Source: Photobacterium ganghwense (GTDB lineage: Bacteria > Pseudomonadota > Gammaproteobacteria > Enterobacterales > Vibrionaceae). From it: a DNA stretch of 64,000 nt. The stretch lies in assembly GCF_003025595.1 (NCBI RefSeq), contig NZ_PYMI01000011.1, forward strand, positions 1 through 64,000, read 5' to 3'. The position numbers and the translations under genes were made by a program. Below, piece by piece: positions 8,167-17,290 of the stretch. The notes under the pieces were generated by a model. It was not told where the DNA came from, did not search any database, and saw only the letters and a program-made list of their open reading frames with translations. How positions within the stretch are numbered: position 1 is the first letter of the stretch; every line of letters begins with the position of its first letter.

Positions 8167-9351
8167 ATGTCTAAAGAAAAATTTGAACGTACTAAACCGC
8201 ACGTTAACGTTGGTACTATCGGCCACGTTGACCACGGTAAAACTACTCTGACTGCAGCTATCTGTACTGTACTGGCTAAAGTATACGGCGGCGCAGCGCG
8301 TGACTTCGCATCTATCGATAACGCGCCTGAAGAGCGTGAGCGTGGTATCACAATCTCTACTTCTCACGTAGAGTACGATACTCCTTCTCGCCACTACGCA
8401 CACGTAGACTGCCCAGGACACGCCGACTACGTTAAGAACATGATCACCGGTGCTGCTCAGATGGACGGTGGTATCCTGGTTGTTGCTGCTACTGATGGCC
8501 CAATGCCACAGACTCGTGAGCACATCCTGCTAGGTCGTCAGGTTGGTATCCCTTACATCATCGTGTTCATGAACAAGTGTGACATGGTTGATGATGAAGA
8601 GCTGCTTGAGCTGGTTGAGATGGAAGTGCGTGAACTTCTGTCTGAGTACGACTTCCCAGGCGACGACTGCCCAGTAATCATGGGTTCTGCTCTGGGCGCG
8701 CTGAATGGCGAAGCTCAGTGGGAAGAGAAAATCGTTGAGCTGGCTGAAGCACTGGATTCTTACATCCCAGAGCCAGAGCGTGCAATCGACAAGCCGTTCA
8801 TCCTGCCAATCGAAGACGTATTCTCAATCCAAGGCCGTGGTACTGTTGTAACTGGTCGTGTTGAGCAAGGTATCGTTCGCGTAGGTGACGAAGTAGCAAT
8901 CGTTGGTATCAAAGAGACTATCACGACTACTTGTACTGGCGTTGAGATGTTCCGTAAGCTTCTGGACGAAGGCCGTGCTGGTGAGAACGTTGGTGTTCTT
9001 CTGCGTGGTACTAAGCGTGACGAAGTTGAGCGTGGTCAGGTTCTGGCTAAACCAGGTTCAATCACTCCACACACTACTTTCACTTCAGAAATCTACGTTC
9101 TGTCGAAAGACGAAGGTGGCCGTCACACGCCGTTCTTCAAAGGCTACCGTCCACAGTTCTACTTCCGTACTACTGATGTGACTGGTACTATCGAACTGCC
9201 AGAAGGCGTTGAGATGGTAATGCCAGGCGACAACGTATCTATGACTGTAACTCTGATCGCGCCAATCGCGATGGACGAAGGTCTACGCTTCGCAATCCGT
9301 GAAGGCGGCCGTACCGTTGGTGCTGGTGTTGTAGCTAAGATCGTTGAATAA
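8167..9351 (+). CDS. tuf: translation elongation factor Tu
   Basis: EF-Tu delivers aminoacyl-tRNA to the ribosome as a GTP complex. The 394 residues are full length, with the G1 motif GHVDHGKT, G3 DCPGHADY, G4 NKCDM, and domains 2 and 3 ending in the conserved GRTVGAGVVAKIVE. Codon use is strongly biased to the optimal set seen in the ribosomal protein genes that follow. It is cotranscribed with the four tRNAs upstream, so it corresponds to E. coli tufB in position. A second tuf copy probably exists elsewhere in the genome, but this cannot be seen here. Confidence 0.98.
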   Translation: MSKEKFERTKPHVNVGTIGHVDHGKTTLTAAICTVLAKVYGGAARDFASIDNAPEERERGITISTSHVEYDTPSRHYAHVDCPGHADYVKNMITGAAQMDGGILVVAATDGPMPQTREHILLGRQVGIPYIIVFMNKCDMVDDEELLELVEMEVRELLSEYDFPGDDCPVIMGSALGALNGEAQWEEKIVELAEALDSYIPEPERAIDKPFILPIEDVFSIQGRGTVVTGRVEQGIVRVGDEVAIVGIKETITTTCTGVEMFRKLLDEGRAGENVGVLLRGTKRDEVERGQVLAKPGSITPHTTFTSEIYVLSKDEGGRHTPFFKGYRPQFYFRTTDVTGTIELPEGVEMVMPGDNVSMTVTLIAPIAMDEGLRFAIREGGRTVGAGVVAKIVE

Positions 9352-9370
9352 TATTTGACGATACGGCACG

Positions 9371-9398
9371 AAAAAGGGCATCATTTGATGCCCTTTTT
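9371..9398 (+). terminator. terminator of the tRNA-tuf operon
   Basis: A perfect 13-bp stem, AAAAAGGGCATCA paired with TGATGCCCTTTTT, with a TT loop, lies 19 bp after the tuf stop. The arms supply the A and T tracts, so it could work on both strands. Confidence 0.9.
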
Positions 9399-9511
9399 CT
9401 GCACCATTGCAATTCTCTGCTTGTTTTTTGCTCAGTGGTGCAGAAAAAGATTTATCGACATGAAGTTTTTACCCATGTAATTAAAGCCTTAGTGCTTTCC
9501 TTCATGAAAGG

Positions 9512-9537
9512 CCCTGCTATTGCGGGGTTATTTTCGT
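9512..9537 (+). terminator. terminator-like hairpin upstream of secE
   Basis: CCCTGC and GCGGGG can pair around a TATT loop and are followed by TTATTTT. It sits about 30 bp before the secE ATG, so it is either a backup terminator for tuf or a leader element of secE. A secE promoter must lie near here, but I see no clear -35/-10 pair. Confidence 0.4.
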
Positions 9538-9567
9538 CTATATTGAGACTAGTTACAGGTTGGTTGT

Positions 9568-9945
9568 ATGAAAGCGAATGCCGAAAACCAAAGCAGCTCT
9601 AGCAGTATGGATGGCCTGAAGTGGGTCGCTGTATTTGCTTTGCTAGCTGCCGCTGTGGTTGGTAATTACCTGTACAGTGATGTTTCTGTAGTGTTGCGTG
9701 CTGCAGCAGTTGTTGTCCTGGTGGCAGCAGCTGGTGGTATTGCTGCACTTACAGCAAAAGGTAAAACCGCGATTGCGTTTGCCCGTGAATCGCGCATGGA
9801 AGTCCGCAAGGTAGTATGGCCTACTCGTCAGGAAGCTACGCAGACAACCTTTATCGTTTTAGCTGTCACTGTCATTATGGCGTTAGCCTTGTGGGGCATC
9901 GACGGCATCATGGTCCGTCTAGTCCGCCTAGTTACCGGTGTGTGA
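9568..9945 (+). CDS. secE: preprotein translocase subunit SecE
   Basis: SecE is the essential inner-membrane partner of SecY in the Sec translocon. The 125 residues give three predicted membrane segments (about 18-38, 42-63 and 92-115), the long form found in enterics and vibrios. The conserved cytoplasmic stretch ESRMEVRKVVWPTRQEATQTT precedes the third helix (ESRMEVRKVVWPTRQEA is the family signature). nusG starts 11 bp later, the universal secE-nusG pair. Confidence 0.96.
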   Translation: MKANAENQSSSSSMDGLKWVAVFALLAAAVVGNYLYSDVSVVLRAAAVVVLVAAAGGIAALTAKGKTAIAFARESRMEVRKVVWPTRQEATQTTFIVLAVTVIMALALWGIDGIMVRLVRLVTGV

Positions 9946-9956
9946 GGTAAGAGTTC

Positions 9957-10502
9957 ATGAGCGAAGCTCCAAAAAAACGATGGTATGTCGTACAGGCCTT
10001 TTCGGGTTTTGAAGGGCGTGTAGCGCAATCCCTACGTGAGCATATCAAGATGCACGGTATGGAAGAGTACTTTGATGAAGTACTGGTTCCGACTGAAGAA
10101 GTTGTAGAAGTCCGTGCGGGCCAGCGTCGTAAGAGCGAACGTAAGTTCTTCCCTGGCTATGTGCTTGTACAGATGGTGATGAACGACGAGACATGGCACC
10201 TGGTACGTAGTATCCCTCGTGTTATGGGGTTCATCGGTGGTACTTCAGACCGCCCAGCACCGATCTCTGATAAAGAGGCAGATGCTATCCTTAACCGCCT
10301 AGAAAAAGCGAGCGAGTCACCAGTTCACAAGACTGTCTTTGAACCAGGTGAAGTTGTCCGTGTCACGGATGGTCCGTTTGCTGACTTCAACGGTGTGGTT
10401 GAAGAAGTTGACTACGATAAGAGCCGCGTGAAAGTGTCGGTTTCTATCTTCGGCCGTGCCACTCCGGTAGAACTGGAGTTTGGTCAGGTTGAGAAAGTTT
10501 GA
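9957..10502 (+). CDS. nusG: transcription termination/antitermination protein NusG
   Basis: NusG binds RNA polymerase, suppresses pausing and links it to Rho or to ribosomal protein S10. The 181 residues have the NGN domain (RWYVVQAFSGFEGRVAQSL at the start, FFPGYVLVQM, PRVMGFIGG) and a C-terminal KOW domain (VRVTDGPFADFNGVVEEVD). Length equals that of E. coli NusG. It lies 11 bp downstream of secE. Confidence 0.97.
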   Translation: MSEAPKKRWYVVQAFSGFEGRVAQSLREHIKMHGMEEYFDEVLVPTEEVVEVRAGQRRKSERKFFPGYVLVQMVMNDETWHLVRSIPRVMGFIGGTSDRPAPISDKEADAILNRLEKASESPVHKTVFEPGEVVRVTDGPFADFNGVVEEVDYDKSRVKVSVSIFGRATPVELEFGQVEKV

Positions 10503-10523
10503 TCAATAAGTAATCAGATCAGC

Positions 10524-10552
10524 TTGTCAGGGGCGTGAAATTTGACTATAAT
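10524..10552 (+). promoter_or_regulatory. promoter of the rplKA (L11) operon
   Basis: TTGTCA (10524-10529) and TATAAT (10547-10552) are 17 bp apart, with a GC-rich CGCGCCC discriminator. The -10 lies inside an inverted repeat GGGCGTGAAATT / AATTTCGCGCCC (10532-10562, one G-T type mismatch) that, as RNA read from secE-nusG, would fold as a terminator-like stem. Confidence 0.8.
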
Positions 10553-10623
10553 TTCGCGCCCTTTCGTTAGACGGGGAGTCTATTTCAATATAGACGTTTG
10601 AACCCAAATTTAGGTAAATAGCA

Positions 10624-11052
10624 ATGGCTAAAAAAGTAGAAGCTTACATCAAGCTGCAAGTTGCAGCTGGTATGGCAAACCCAAGTCCACCAGTTGGTCC
10701 AGCTCTGGGTCAGCACGGTGTGAACATCATGGAATTCTGTAAAGCGTTTAACGCTAAGACTGACTCTCTAGAGAAAGGTCTACCGACTCCAGTTGTTATC
10801 ACTGTTTACAGTGACCGTTCTTTCACGTTCATCACTAAGACTCCACCTGCTGCAGTTCTGCTGAAGAAAGCTGCTGGTATCAAATCTGGTTCTGGCCGTC
10901 CGAACACTGAGAAAGTTGGTACTGTTACTGACGCTCAGATCCAAGAGATCGCAGAAACTAAAGCTGCGGACATGACTGGTGCTGACATCGAAGCTCTGAA
11001 GCGTTCGATCGCTGGTACTGCACGTTCAATGGGTCTGGTGGTAGAGGGTTAA
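10624..11052 (+). CDS. rplK: 50S ribosomal protein L11
   Basis: L11 forms the GTPase-associated centre with L10 and L12 and is needed for RelA activation. The 142 residues are full length, with the N-terminal KVEAYIKLQVAAGMANPSPP, the PVGPALGQHGVNIMEFCK region and the C-terminal rRNA-binding domain. rplA starts 4 bp after the stop. Confidence 0.98.
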   Translation: MAKKVEAYIKLQVAAGMANPSPPVGPALGQHGVNIMEFCKAFNAKTDSLEKGLPTPVVITVYSDRSFTFITKTPPAAVLLKKAAGIKSGSGRPNTEKVGTVTDAQIQEIAETKAADMTGADIEALKRSIAGTARSMGLVVEG

Positions 11053-11056
11053 GACA

Positions 11057-11758
11057 ATGGCAAAACTAACTAAGCGCATGCGCGTTATTCGTGAAAAAGT
11101 TGACGTTTCTCGCGAGTACGACATCAACGAAGCTGTTGCTCTGCTGAAAGAACTGGCTACTGCTAAATTCACTGAAAGCGTTGACGTTGCTGTTAACCTA
11201 GGCATCGATGCACGTAAATCAGACCAAAACGTTCGTGGCGCAACTGTACTGCCACACGGTACTGGTCGTGATATCCGCGTTGCAGTATTTACTCAGGGTG
11301 CAAACGCTGAAGCTGCTAAAGAAGCGGGCGCTGACCTGGTAGGTATGGAAGAACTGGCTGATCAAGTTAAGAAAGGCGAGATGAACTTTGACGTAGTTAT
11401 CGCATCTCCAGATGCAATGCGCGTTGTAGGTCAGCTGGGTACTATTCTTGGTCCACGCGGTCTGATGCCAAACCCTAAAGTTGGTACTGTAACTCCTAAC
11501 GTTGCTGAAGCGGTTAAGAACGCTAAAGCTGGTCAGGTTCGTTACCGTAACGACAAGAACGGCATCATCCACACTACTATCGGTAAAGTGGATTTCGACG
11601 CTGCGCAACTGAAAGAGAACCTAGAGTCTCTGCTGGTTGCACTGAAGAAAGCTAAGCCTTCTTCAGCTAAAGGTACTTTCATCAAGAAAGTAAGCATCTC
11701 TACCACTATGGGTGCAGGTGTAGCGCTAGACCAGAATTCTCTGGACACTAACGCGTAA
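11057..11758 (+). CDS. rplA: 50S ribosomal protein L1
   Basis: L1 forms the mobile stalk that helps release deacylated tRNA, and in E. coli it represses its own operon by binding the rplK leader. The 233 residues include the signature LGTILGPRGLMPNPKVGTV. It is 4 bp downstream of rplK, so the two are coupled. The rplK leader (about 10560-10620) would be the expected L1 target, though I cannot point to the exact site. Confidence 0.98.
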   Translation: MAKLTKRMRVIREKVDVSREYDINEAVALLKELATAKFTESVDVAVNLGIDARKSDQNVRGATVLPHGTGRDIRVAVFTQGANAEAAKEAGADLVGMEELADQVKKGEMNFDVVIASPDAMRVVGQLGTILGPRGLMPNPKVGTVTPNVAEAVKNAKAGQVRYRNDKNGIIHTTIGKVDFDAAQLKENLESLLVALKKAKPSSAKGTFIKKVSISTTMGAGVALDQNSLDTNA

Positions 11759-11762
11759 TAAT

Positions 11763-11790
11763 TTGCAGAAGCGTCAGATTCGTGTATAAT
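11763..11790 (+). promoter_or_regulatory. promoter of the rplJL-rpoBC operon
   Basis: TTGCAG (11763-11768) and TATAAT (11785-11790) are 16 bp apart, starting just after the rplA stop. GAAGCG and CGCTTC (11768-11773 and 11795-11800) flank the -10 as an inverted repeat, echoing the layout of the L11 promoter. Confidence 0.75.
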
Positions 11791-11799
11791 TTGGCGCTT

Positions 11800-12020
11800 C
11801 CGAATTCATGGCTGAGGCTGTTACTGCGGTAACGGCCTCCGTCAAAGACCGTAGGCGTTGTAACTGAAAAGTTCGACTTAATAATACCTACGTAGACGGT
11901 GCCAGAACATGATTGATGTATGTCTTTCTTGGATCTGCGCCGTATTAACTCTCCTGCCATAGTGGCAGTGAGTGGTGTACTGTTCGGGGTTAACCCGGCT
12001 TAAATCCAGGAGCAAATCCA
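11800..12020 (+). ncRNA. L10 leader (autoregulatory mRNA leader of rplJL)
   Basis: A 220-nt untranslated leader precedes rplJ. Its 3' half, from CGTAGACGGTGCCAGAAC through CGCCGTATTAACTC to ATCCAGGAGCAAATCCA, matches from memory the order of the conserved blocks in the E. coli rplJ leader. There the L10-L12 complex binds and blocks translation. The ribosome binding site is AGGAG, about 8 bases before ATG. Confidence 0.75.
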
Positions 12021-12515
12021 ATGGCATTGAACCTTCAAGACAAAAAAGCAATTGTTGCTGAAGTCAACGAAGCTGCCAATGGTGCCCTGTCTGCAGTTGT
12101 TGCTGACTCTCGTGGCGTTGCTGTTGCTGACATGACTACCCTACGTAAAAAAGCTCGTGAAGCGGGCGTTTACGTTAAAGTTGTGCGTAACACTCTAGCA
12201 CGCCGTGCAGTAGAAGGTACTGATTATGAATGTCTGAAAGACGTTTTCGTTGGTCCTACTCTACTTGCGTTCTCTAATGAGCACCCTGGTGCTGCAGCGC
12301 GTCTTTTCAAAGACTTCGCTAAAGAGAACAAAAACTTTGAGATCAAAGCAGCTGCATTCGAAGGCGCTGTTGCTGACGTTGAAGTACTTGCGACTCTACC
12401 AACATACGACGAAGCGATTGCACGCCTGATGATGTGCATGAAAGAAGCGTCTGCTGGCAAGTTGGTACGTACTATCGCAGCTATTCGCGATCAGAAAGAA
12501 GAAGCAGCGGCTTAA
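12021..12515 (+). CDS. rplJ: 50S ribosomal protein L10
   Basis: L10 anchors the L12 dimers to the ribosome stalk and, with L12, represses its own translation through the leader upstream. The 164 residues match the E. coli length. They start with ALNLQDKKAIVAEVNEAA, continue with the LRKKAREAGVYVKVVRNTLA block, and end in the L12-binding C-terminal helix. rplL follows 61 bp later. Confidence 0.98.
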   Translation: MALNLQDKKAIVAEVNEAANGALSAVVADSRGVAVADMTTLRKKAREAGVYVKVVRNTLARRAVEGTDYECLKDVFVGPTLLAFSNEHPGAAARLFKDFAKENKNFEIKAAAFEGAVADVEVLATLPTYDEAIARLMMCMKEASAGKLVRTIAAIRDQKEEAAA

Positions 12516-12576
12516 TTCGCCTTGCTTTTATCTGGTTGCTTTTTAAACTAATTGTTGACTTTAAAAGAGAATTGTT

Positions 12577-12942
12577 ATGTCTATCACTAACGAGCAAATC
12601 CTAGACGCAGTTGCAGAAATGTCTGTAATGCAAGTTGTTGAACTGATCGAAGCAATGGAAGAGAAGTTCGGTGTTACTGCTGCAGCAGCAGTAGTAGCAG
12701 GCGGCGTAGCAGCTGAAGCTGCTGAAGAGCAAACTGAATTCGACGTAATCCTGACTTCTGCAGGCGCGAACAAAGTTGCTGTTATCAAAGCAGTACGTGG
12801 CGCAACTGGCCTGGGTCTGAAAGAAGCGAAAGCACTAGTAGACGGCGCTCCAGCACCTCTGAAAGAAGGTGTTGATAAAGCTGAAGCTGACGCTCTGAAA
12901 GCTCAACTAGAAGAAGCTGGTGCTTCTGTTGAAGTTAAGTAA
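12577..12942 (+). CDS. rplL: 50S ribosomal protein L7/L12
   Basis: L7/L12 is the multicopy stalk protein that recruits translational GTPases. The 121 residues have the N-terminal dimerisation helices (ITNEQILDAVAEMSVMQVVELIEAM), an alanine-rich hinge and the C-terminal domain KTEFD-like EFDVILTSAGANKVAVIK with GLGLKEAKALVDGAP. It has very strong codon bias. Confidence 0.98.
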   Translation: MSITNEQILDAVAEMSVMQVVELIEAMEEKFGVTAAAAVVAGGVAAEAAEEQTEFDVILTSAGANKVAVIKAVRGATGLGLKEAKALVDGAPAPLKEGVDKAEADALKAQLEEAGASVEVK

Positions 12943-12976
12943 TAATTACTTAATTTCTTAGCCTGAAAAGGCTAAT

Positions 12977-13006
12977 GGCTGGTGGCTAATAGCCACCGGC
13001 CTTTTT
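12977..13006 (+). terminator. attenuator between rplL and rpoB
   Basis: GGCTGGTGGCTA and GCCACCGGCC pair around a short loop and are followed by TTTTT. In E. coli a partial terminator here lowers rpoBC relative to rplJL; this element is in the same place. The remaining 160 bp before rpoB has no obvious gene. Confidence 0.85.
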
Positions 13007-13165
13007 GCGCTGTAGGGTAGTGGTGTTTTCACATTGTTTTGCACCCTCTCCCCATGCAAAAAGCAGTCCTGCTTTCCCAGAACTGCTCCTACAATAAACA
13101 GTGTTATTAGTCACTGCTCCTCGTGTTGAGCAGTTTGGATCACTTATCAGCGATCTGAGGAACCT

Positions 13166-16100
13166 ATGGTTTACTCTTATACCGAGAAAAAGCGTATCCG
13201 TAAGGATTTTGGTAAGCGTCCACAAGTCCTGGATGTTCCATACTTGCTGTCGATCCAGCTTGAGTCTTTTGACAAGTTCATCGAGCAGGATCCTGAAGGG
13301 CATTACGGTCTAGAAGCTGCCTTTCGTTCTGTTTTTCCAATTCAGAGCTATAACGGCAATTCCGAGCTGCAATACGTTAGCTATCGTCTCGGTGAGCCGG
13401 TCTTCGATGTTAAAGAATGTCAGATTCGTGGCGTAACTTACTCAGCTCCACTGCGCGTGAAGCTGCGTTTGGTCATGTATGATAAAGACGCGCCTGCTGG
13501 CACTGTTAAAGACATCAAAGAACAAGAAGTTTACATGGGCGAAATTCCGCTCATGACAGATAACGGTACATTCGTTATTAACGGTACCGAGAGGGTTATC
13601 GTATCCCAGCTGCACCGTAGCCCGGGTGTCTTCTTCGACAGCGATAAGGGTAAGACCCACTCCTCAGGTAAAGTGCTTTATAACGCACGTGTGATTCCAT
13701 ACCGTGGTTCATGGTTGGATTTCGAATTCGATCCTAAGGATAGCCTCTTCGTACGTATCGACCGTCGTCGTAAGCTGCCTGCGTCTATCATCCTGCGTGC
13801 TCTGGGTTACACCACTGAGCAAATCCTTGACATGTTCTTCGAAAAGATCAAGTTCGAAGTTCAGGGCAAGTCACTGGTGATGGAACTGGTACCTGACCGT
13901 CTACGTGGTGAAACGGCAAGCTTTGACATCGAAGCGAACGGTAAAGTGTACGTTGAGCAGGGTCGTCGTATCACTGCACGTCACATCCGTCAGCTGACGA
14001 AAGACAACGTTGACCACATCGAAGTACCTGTTGAATACATTGTTGGCAAAATTTCTGCACGTGACTACGTGAACCAGGAAACGGGTGAGCTGATTGCTGC
14101 TGCGAACCAGGAACTAAGCCTGGAAACGCTGGCTCTGCTATCTCAGTCTGGCTACAAGTCACTGGAAGTTCTGTTTACGAACGATCTGGATTTCGGTCCG
14201 TACATGTCTGATACCCTGCGTATCGACAACTCGACTGACCGTCTGAGCGCGCTGGTAGAAATTTACCGCATGATGCGTCCTGGCGAGCCGCCAACGCGTG
14301 AAGCCGCTGAGCAACTGTTCGAAAGCCTGTTCTTCAGCGAAGAACGCTACGATCTGTCTGCTGTTGGTCGTATGAAGTTCAACAGCTCTCTGGGTCGTGA
14401 AGAAACAACGGGTCCGGGTACACTGGATCACGATGACATCATTGAAGTAATGCGTCGTCTGATCGATATCCGTAACGGTAAAGGTGAAGTTGATGACATC
14501 GACCACCTGGGTAACCGTCGTATCCGTTCTGTTGGTGAAATGGCTGAGAACCAGTTCCGTGTTGGTCTGGTACGTGTTGAGCGTGCAGTAAAAGAGCGCC
14601 TGAGCCTTGGTGATCTGGATGCAGTAATGCCTCAGGATCTGATCAACGCTAAGCCAATTTCTGCTGCAGTGAAAGAGTTCTTCGGCTCTTCTCAGCTGTC
14701 TCAGTTTATGGATCAGAACAACCCACTGTCAGAAGTTACTCACAAACGCCGTATCTCGGCGCTTGGTCCAGGTGGTCTGACTCGTGAGCGTGCAGGTTTT
14801 GAAGTTCGAGACGTTCACGCGACCCACTACGGTCGTCTGTGTCCAATCGAAACGCCTGAAGGTCCAAACATCGGTCTGATCAACTCACTGTCGGTATTTG
14901 CTCAGTGTAACCCATATGGTTTCCTGGAAACGCCATACCGTAAAGTAGTTGACGGCAAAGTAACTGAAGATATCGATTACCTGTCTGCGATCGAAGAAGG
15001 TCAGTACGTTATCGCGCAGGCTAACGCCGCGCTGAACGAAGACGGTTCTTTCGCTGACGAACTGATCACTGCTCGCCAGAAAGGTGAATCAGGTCTGCAC
15101 CCGCGCGATCACGTTCAGTACATGGACGTTGCAACCAACCAGGTTGTATCGGTGGCAGCATCCCTGATCCCATTCCTGGAACACGATGATGCTAACCGTG
15201 CCCTTATGGGTGCGAACATGCAGCGTCAGGCCGTACCAACTCTGCGTGCTGATAAGCCGCTGGTAGGTACAGGTATCGAGCGTAACGTAGCGGTAGACTC
15301 AGGTGTAACTGCAGTTGCCAAACGTGGTGGCCAGGTTCAGTCAGTAGATGCTTCTCGTATCGTTATTAAAGTTAACGAAGACGAGTTGGTACCTGGTGAA
15401 GCGGGTATCGATATCTACAACCTGACGAAGTACACCCGTTCTAACCAGAACACGTGTATCAACCAGCGTCCAACCGTAATGCCGGGTGAGCCGGTAGCGC
15501 GTGGTGACGTACTGGCTGATGGCCCGTCGACTGACTTGGGTGAGCTGGCACTTGGCCAGAACATGCGCATCGCGTTCATGCCTTGGAACGGTTACAACTT
15601 CGAGGACTCCATCCTGGTGTCTGAGCGTGTTGTTCAGGAAGACCGCCTGACAACTATCCACATCCAAGAACTGTCTTGTGTGGCGCGTGATACTAAGCTG
15701 GGTGCTGAAGAAATCACTGCTGACATCCCGAATGTGGGTGAAGCGGCGCTTTCTAAACTGGACGAATCTGGCATCGTTTACATCGGTGCGGAAGTAAAGG
15801 GTGGCGACATCCTGGTTGGTAAAGTGACACCTAAAGGTGAAACTCAGCTGACTCCAGAAGAGAAACTGCTACGTGCGATCTTCGGTGAAAAAGCCTCTGA
15901 CGTTAAAGACTCTTCACTGCGTGTACCAAACTCTGTGTCTGGTACGATCATCGACGTACAAGTCTTCACTCGCGATGGCGTAGAGAAAGACAAGCGTGCG
16001 CTTGAAATCGAAGAGATGCAGCTGAAAGAAGCGAAGAAAGACATCACAGAAGAGTTCCAGATCCTGGAAGGCGGTCTTCTGGCGCGTGTTCGTACTCTGC

Positions 16101-17191
16101 TGCTATCTGCTGGTTACAGTGAAGATAAACTGGTTTCAATGGACCGTGAGAGACTGTTCTCGCAGACTCTGGACGATGAAGCCCTGCAAAACCAGCTGGA
16201 GCAGCTGGCTGAGCAGTACGACGAGCTGAAAGCTGAGTTCGATAAGAAGTTTGAAACCAAGCGCCGTAAGATCACTCAGGGTGATGACCTGGCACCGGGT
16301 GTCCTTAAGATTGTTAAGGTGTACCTGGCTGTTAAACGTCGTATCCAGCCTGGTGATAAGATGGCCGGTCGTCACGGTAACAAGGGTGTAATCTCGAAGA
16401 TCTGCCCTGTTGAAGACATGCCGTACGATGAAAAAGGTCAGACTGTTGATATCGTACTGAACCCGCTGGGTGTACCGTCACGTATGAACATCGGTCAGAT
16501 CCTGGAAACTCACCTGGGTCTGGCAGCAAAAGGTATCGGTGACAAGATCAACGAGATGCTGAAGCAGCAGCAGGAACTACATCAGTTCCGCAACTTCCTG
16601 CAGAAGGTCTACGATCTGGGTGATACTCGTCAGAAGGTCGATATTGCGGCACTGTCTGACGACGAAGTTCGTACTCTGATCCAGAACCTGCGTGCCGGTC
16701 TGCCGATTGCAACACCAGTATTTGATGGTGCACCGGAATCGTCTATCAAAGAGCTGCTGAAACTGGGTGATCTACCAGAATCTGGTCAGCTGACTCTGTT
16801 TGATGGCCGTACTGGTGACAAGTTTGAGCGTCCTGTAACTGTAGGTTACATGTACATGCTGAAACTGAACCACTTGGTTGATGACAAGATGCACGCCCGT
16901 TCTACCGGTTCTTACAGCCTAGTTACTCAGCAGCCGCTGGGTGGTAAAGCTCAGTTCGGTGGTCAGCGTTTCGGTGAGATGGAAGTGTGGGCGCTGGAAG
17001 CATACGGCGCAGCTTATACGCTTCAGGAAATGCTAACTGTTAAGTCGGATGACGTTAACGGTCGTACGAAGATGTATAAGAACATCGTCGACGGCGACCA
17101 CCGTATGGAACCAGGTATGCCGGAATCGTTCAACGTATTGTTGAAAGAGATCCGCTCGTTGGGTATCAACATCGAGCTGGAAGACGAGTAA
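13166..17191 (+). CDS. rpoB: DNA-directed RNA polymerase subunit beta
   Basis: The beta subunit forms half of the polymerase active cleft. The 1341 residues are one less than E. coli. The start MVYSYTEKKRIRKDFGKRP follows GAGGAACCT. The rifampicin-binding cluster reads SSQLSQFMDQNNPLSEVTHK then RRISALGPGGL, with no known resistance substitution visible. The C-terminal part contains KLNHLVDDKMHARSTGSYSL and the conserved end VLLKEIRSLGINIELE. rpoC follows after 99 bp. Confidence 0.99.
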   Translation: MVYSYTEKKRIRKDFGKRPQVLDVPYLLSIQLESFDKFIEQDPEGHYGLEAAFRSVFPIQSYNGNSELQYVSYRLGEPVFDVKECQIRGVTYSAPLRVKLRLVMYDKDAPAGTVKDIKEQEVYMGEIPLMTDNGTFVINGTERVIVSQLHRSPGVFFDSDKGKTHSSGKVLYNARVIPYRGSWLDFEFDPKDSLFVRIDRRRKLPASIILRALGYTTEQILDMFFEKIKFEVQGKSLVMELVPDRLRGETASFDIEANGKVYVEQGRRITARHIRQLTKDNVDHIEVPVEYIVGKISARDYVNQETGELIAAANQELSLETLALLSQSGYKSLEVLFTNDLDFGPYMSDTLRIDNSTDRLSALVEIYRMMRPGEPPTREAAEQLFESLFFSEERYDLSAVGRMKFNSSLGREETTGPGTLDHDDIIEVMRRLIDIRNGKGEVDDIDHLGNRRIRSVGEMAENQFRVGLVRVERAVKERLSLGDLDAVMPQDLINAKPISAAVKEFFGSSQLSQFMDQNNPLSEVTHKRRISALGPGGLTRERAGFEVRDVHATHYGRLCPIETPEGPNIGLINSLSVFAQCNPYGFLETPYRKVVDGKVTEDIDYLSAIEEGQYVIAQANAALNEDGSFADELITARQKGESGLHPRDHVQYMDVATNQVVSVAASLIPFLEHDDANRALMGANMQRQAVPTLRADKPLVGTGIERNVAVDSGVTAVAKRGGQVQSVDASRIVIKVNEDELVPGEAGIDIYNLTKYTRSNQNTCINQRPTVMPGEPVARGDVLADGPSTDLGELALGQNMRIAFMPWNGYNFEDSILVSERVVQEDRLTTIHIQELSCVARDTKLGAEEITADIPNVGEAALSKLDESGIVYIGAEVKGGDILVGKVTPKGETQLTPEEKLLRAIFGEKASDVKDSSLRVPNSVSGTIIDVQVFTRDGVEKDKRALEIEEMQLKEAKKDITEEFQILEGGLLARVRTLLLSAGYSEDKLVSMDRERLFSQTLDDEALQNQLEQLAEQYDELKAEFDKKFETKRRKITQGDDLAPGVLKIVKVYLAVKRRIQPGDKMAGRHGNKGVISKICPVEDMPYDEKGQTVDIVLNPLGVPSRMNIGQILETHLGLAAKGIGDKINEMLKQQQELHQFRNFLQKVYDLGDTRQKVDIAALSDDEVRTLIQNLRAGLPIATPVFDGAPESSIKELLKLGDLPESGQLTLFDGRTGDKFERPVTVGYMYMLKLNHLVDDKMHARSTGSYSLVTQQPLGGKAQFGGQRFGEMEVWALEAYGAAYTLQEMLTVKSDDVNGRTKMYKNIVDGDHRMEPGMPESFNVLLKEIRSLGINIELEDE

Positions 17192-17290
17192 GACTGGGCA
17201 ACCCCAGCTTAACAGTTAATCCGGTATAAATATGAAGGTGCCAGTTTGCTGCTGGCACCTTTATGGGTCAACTCCTCACAGGAGCCGAAT

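Noticed and set aside
9520..9544. TTGCGG/TATATT as a secE promoter
   Set aside because: The spacing is 13 bp, too short for a sigma-70 promoter; left uncalled.
13166..17191. Possible rifampicin-resistance change in rpoB
   Set aside because: The cluster reads SQLSQFMDQNNPLSEVTHK and RRISALGPGGL; the Val for Ile at one place is a natural variant and no known resistance residue is altered.
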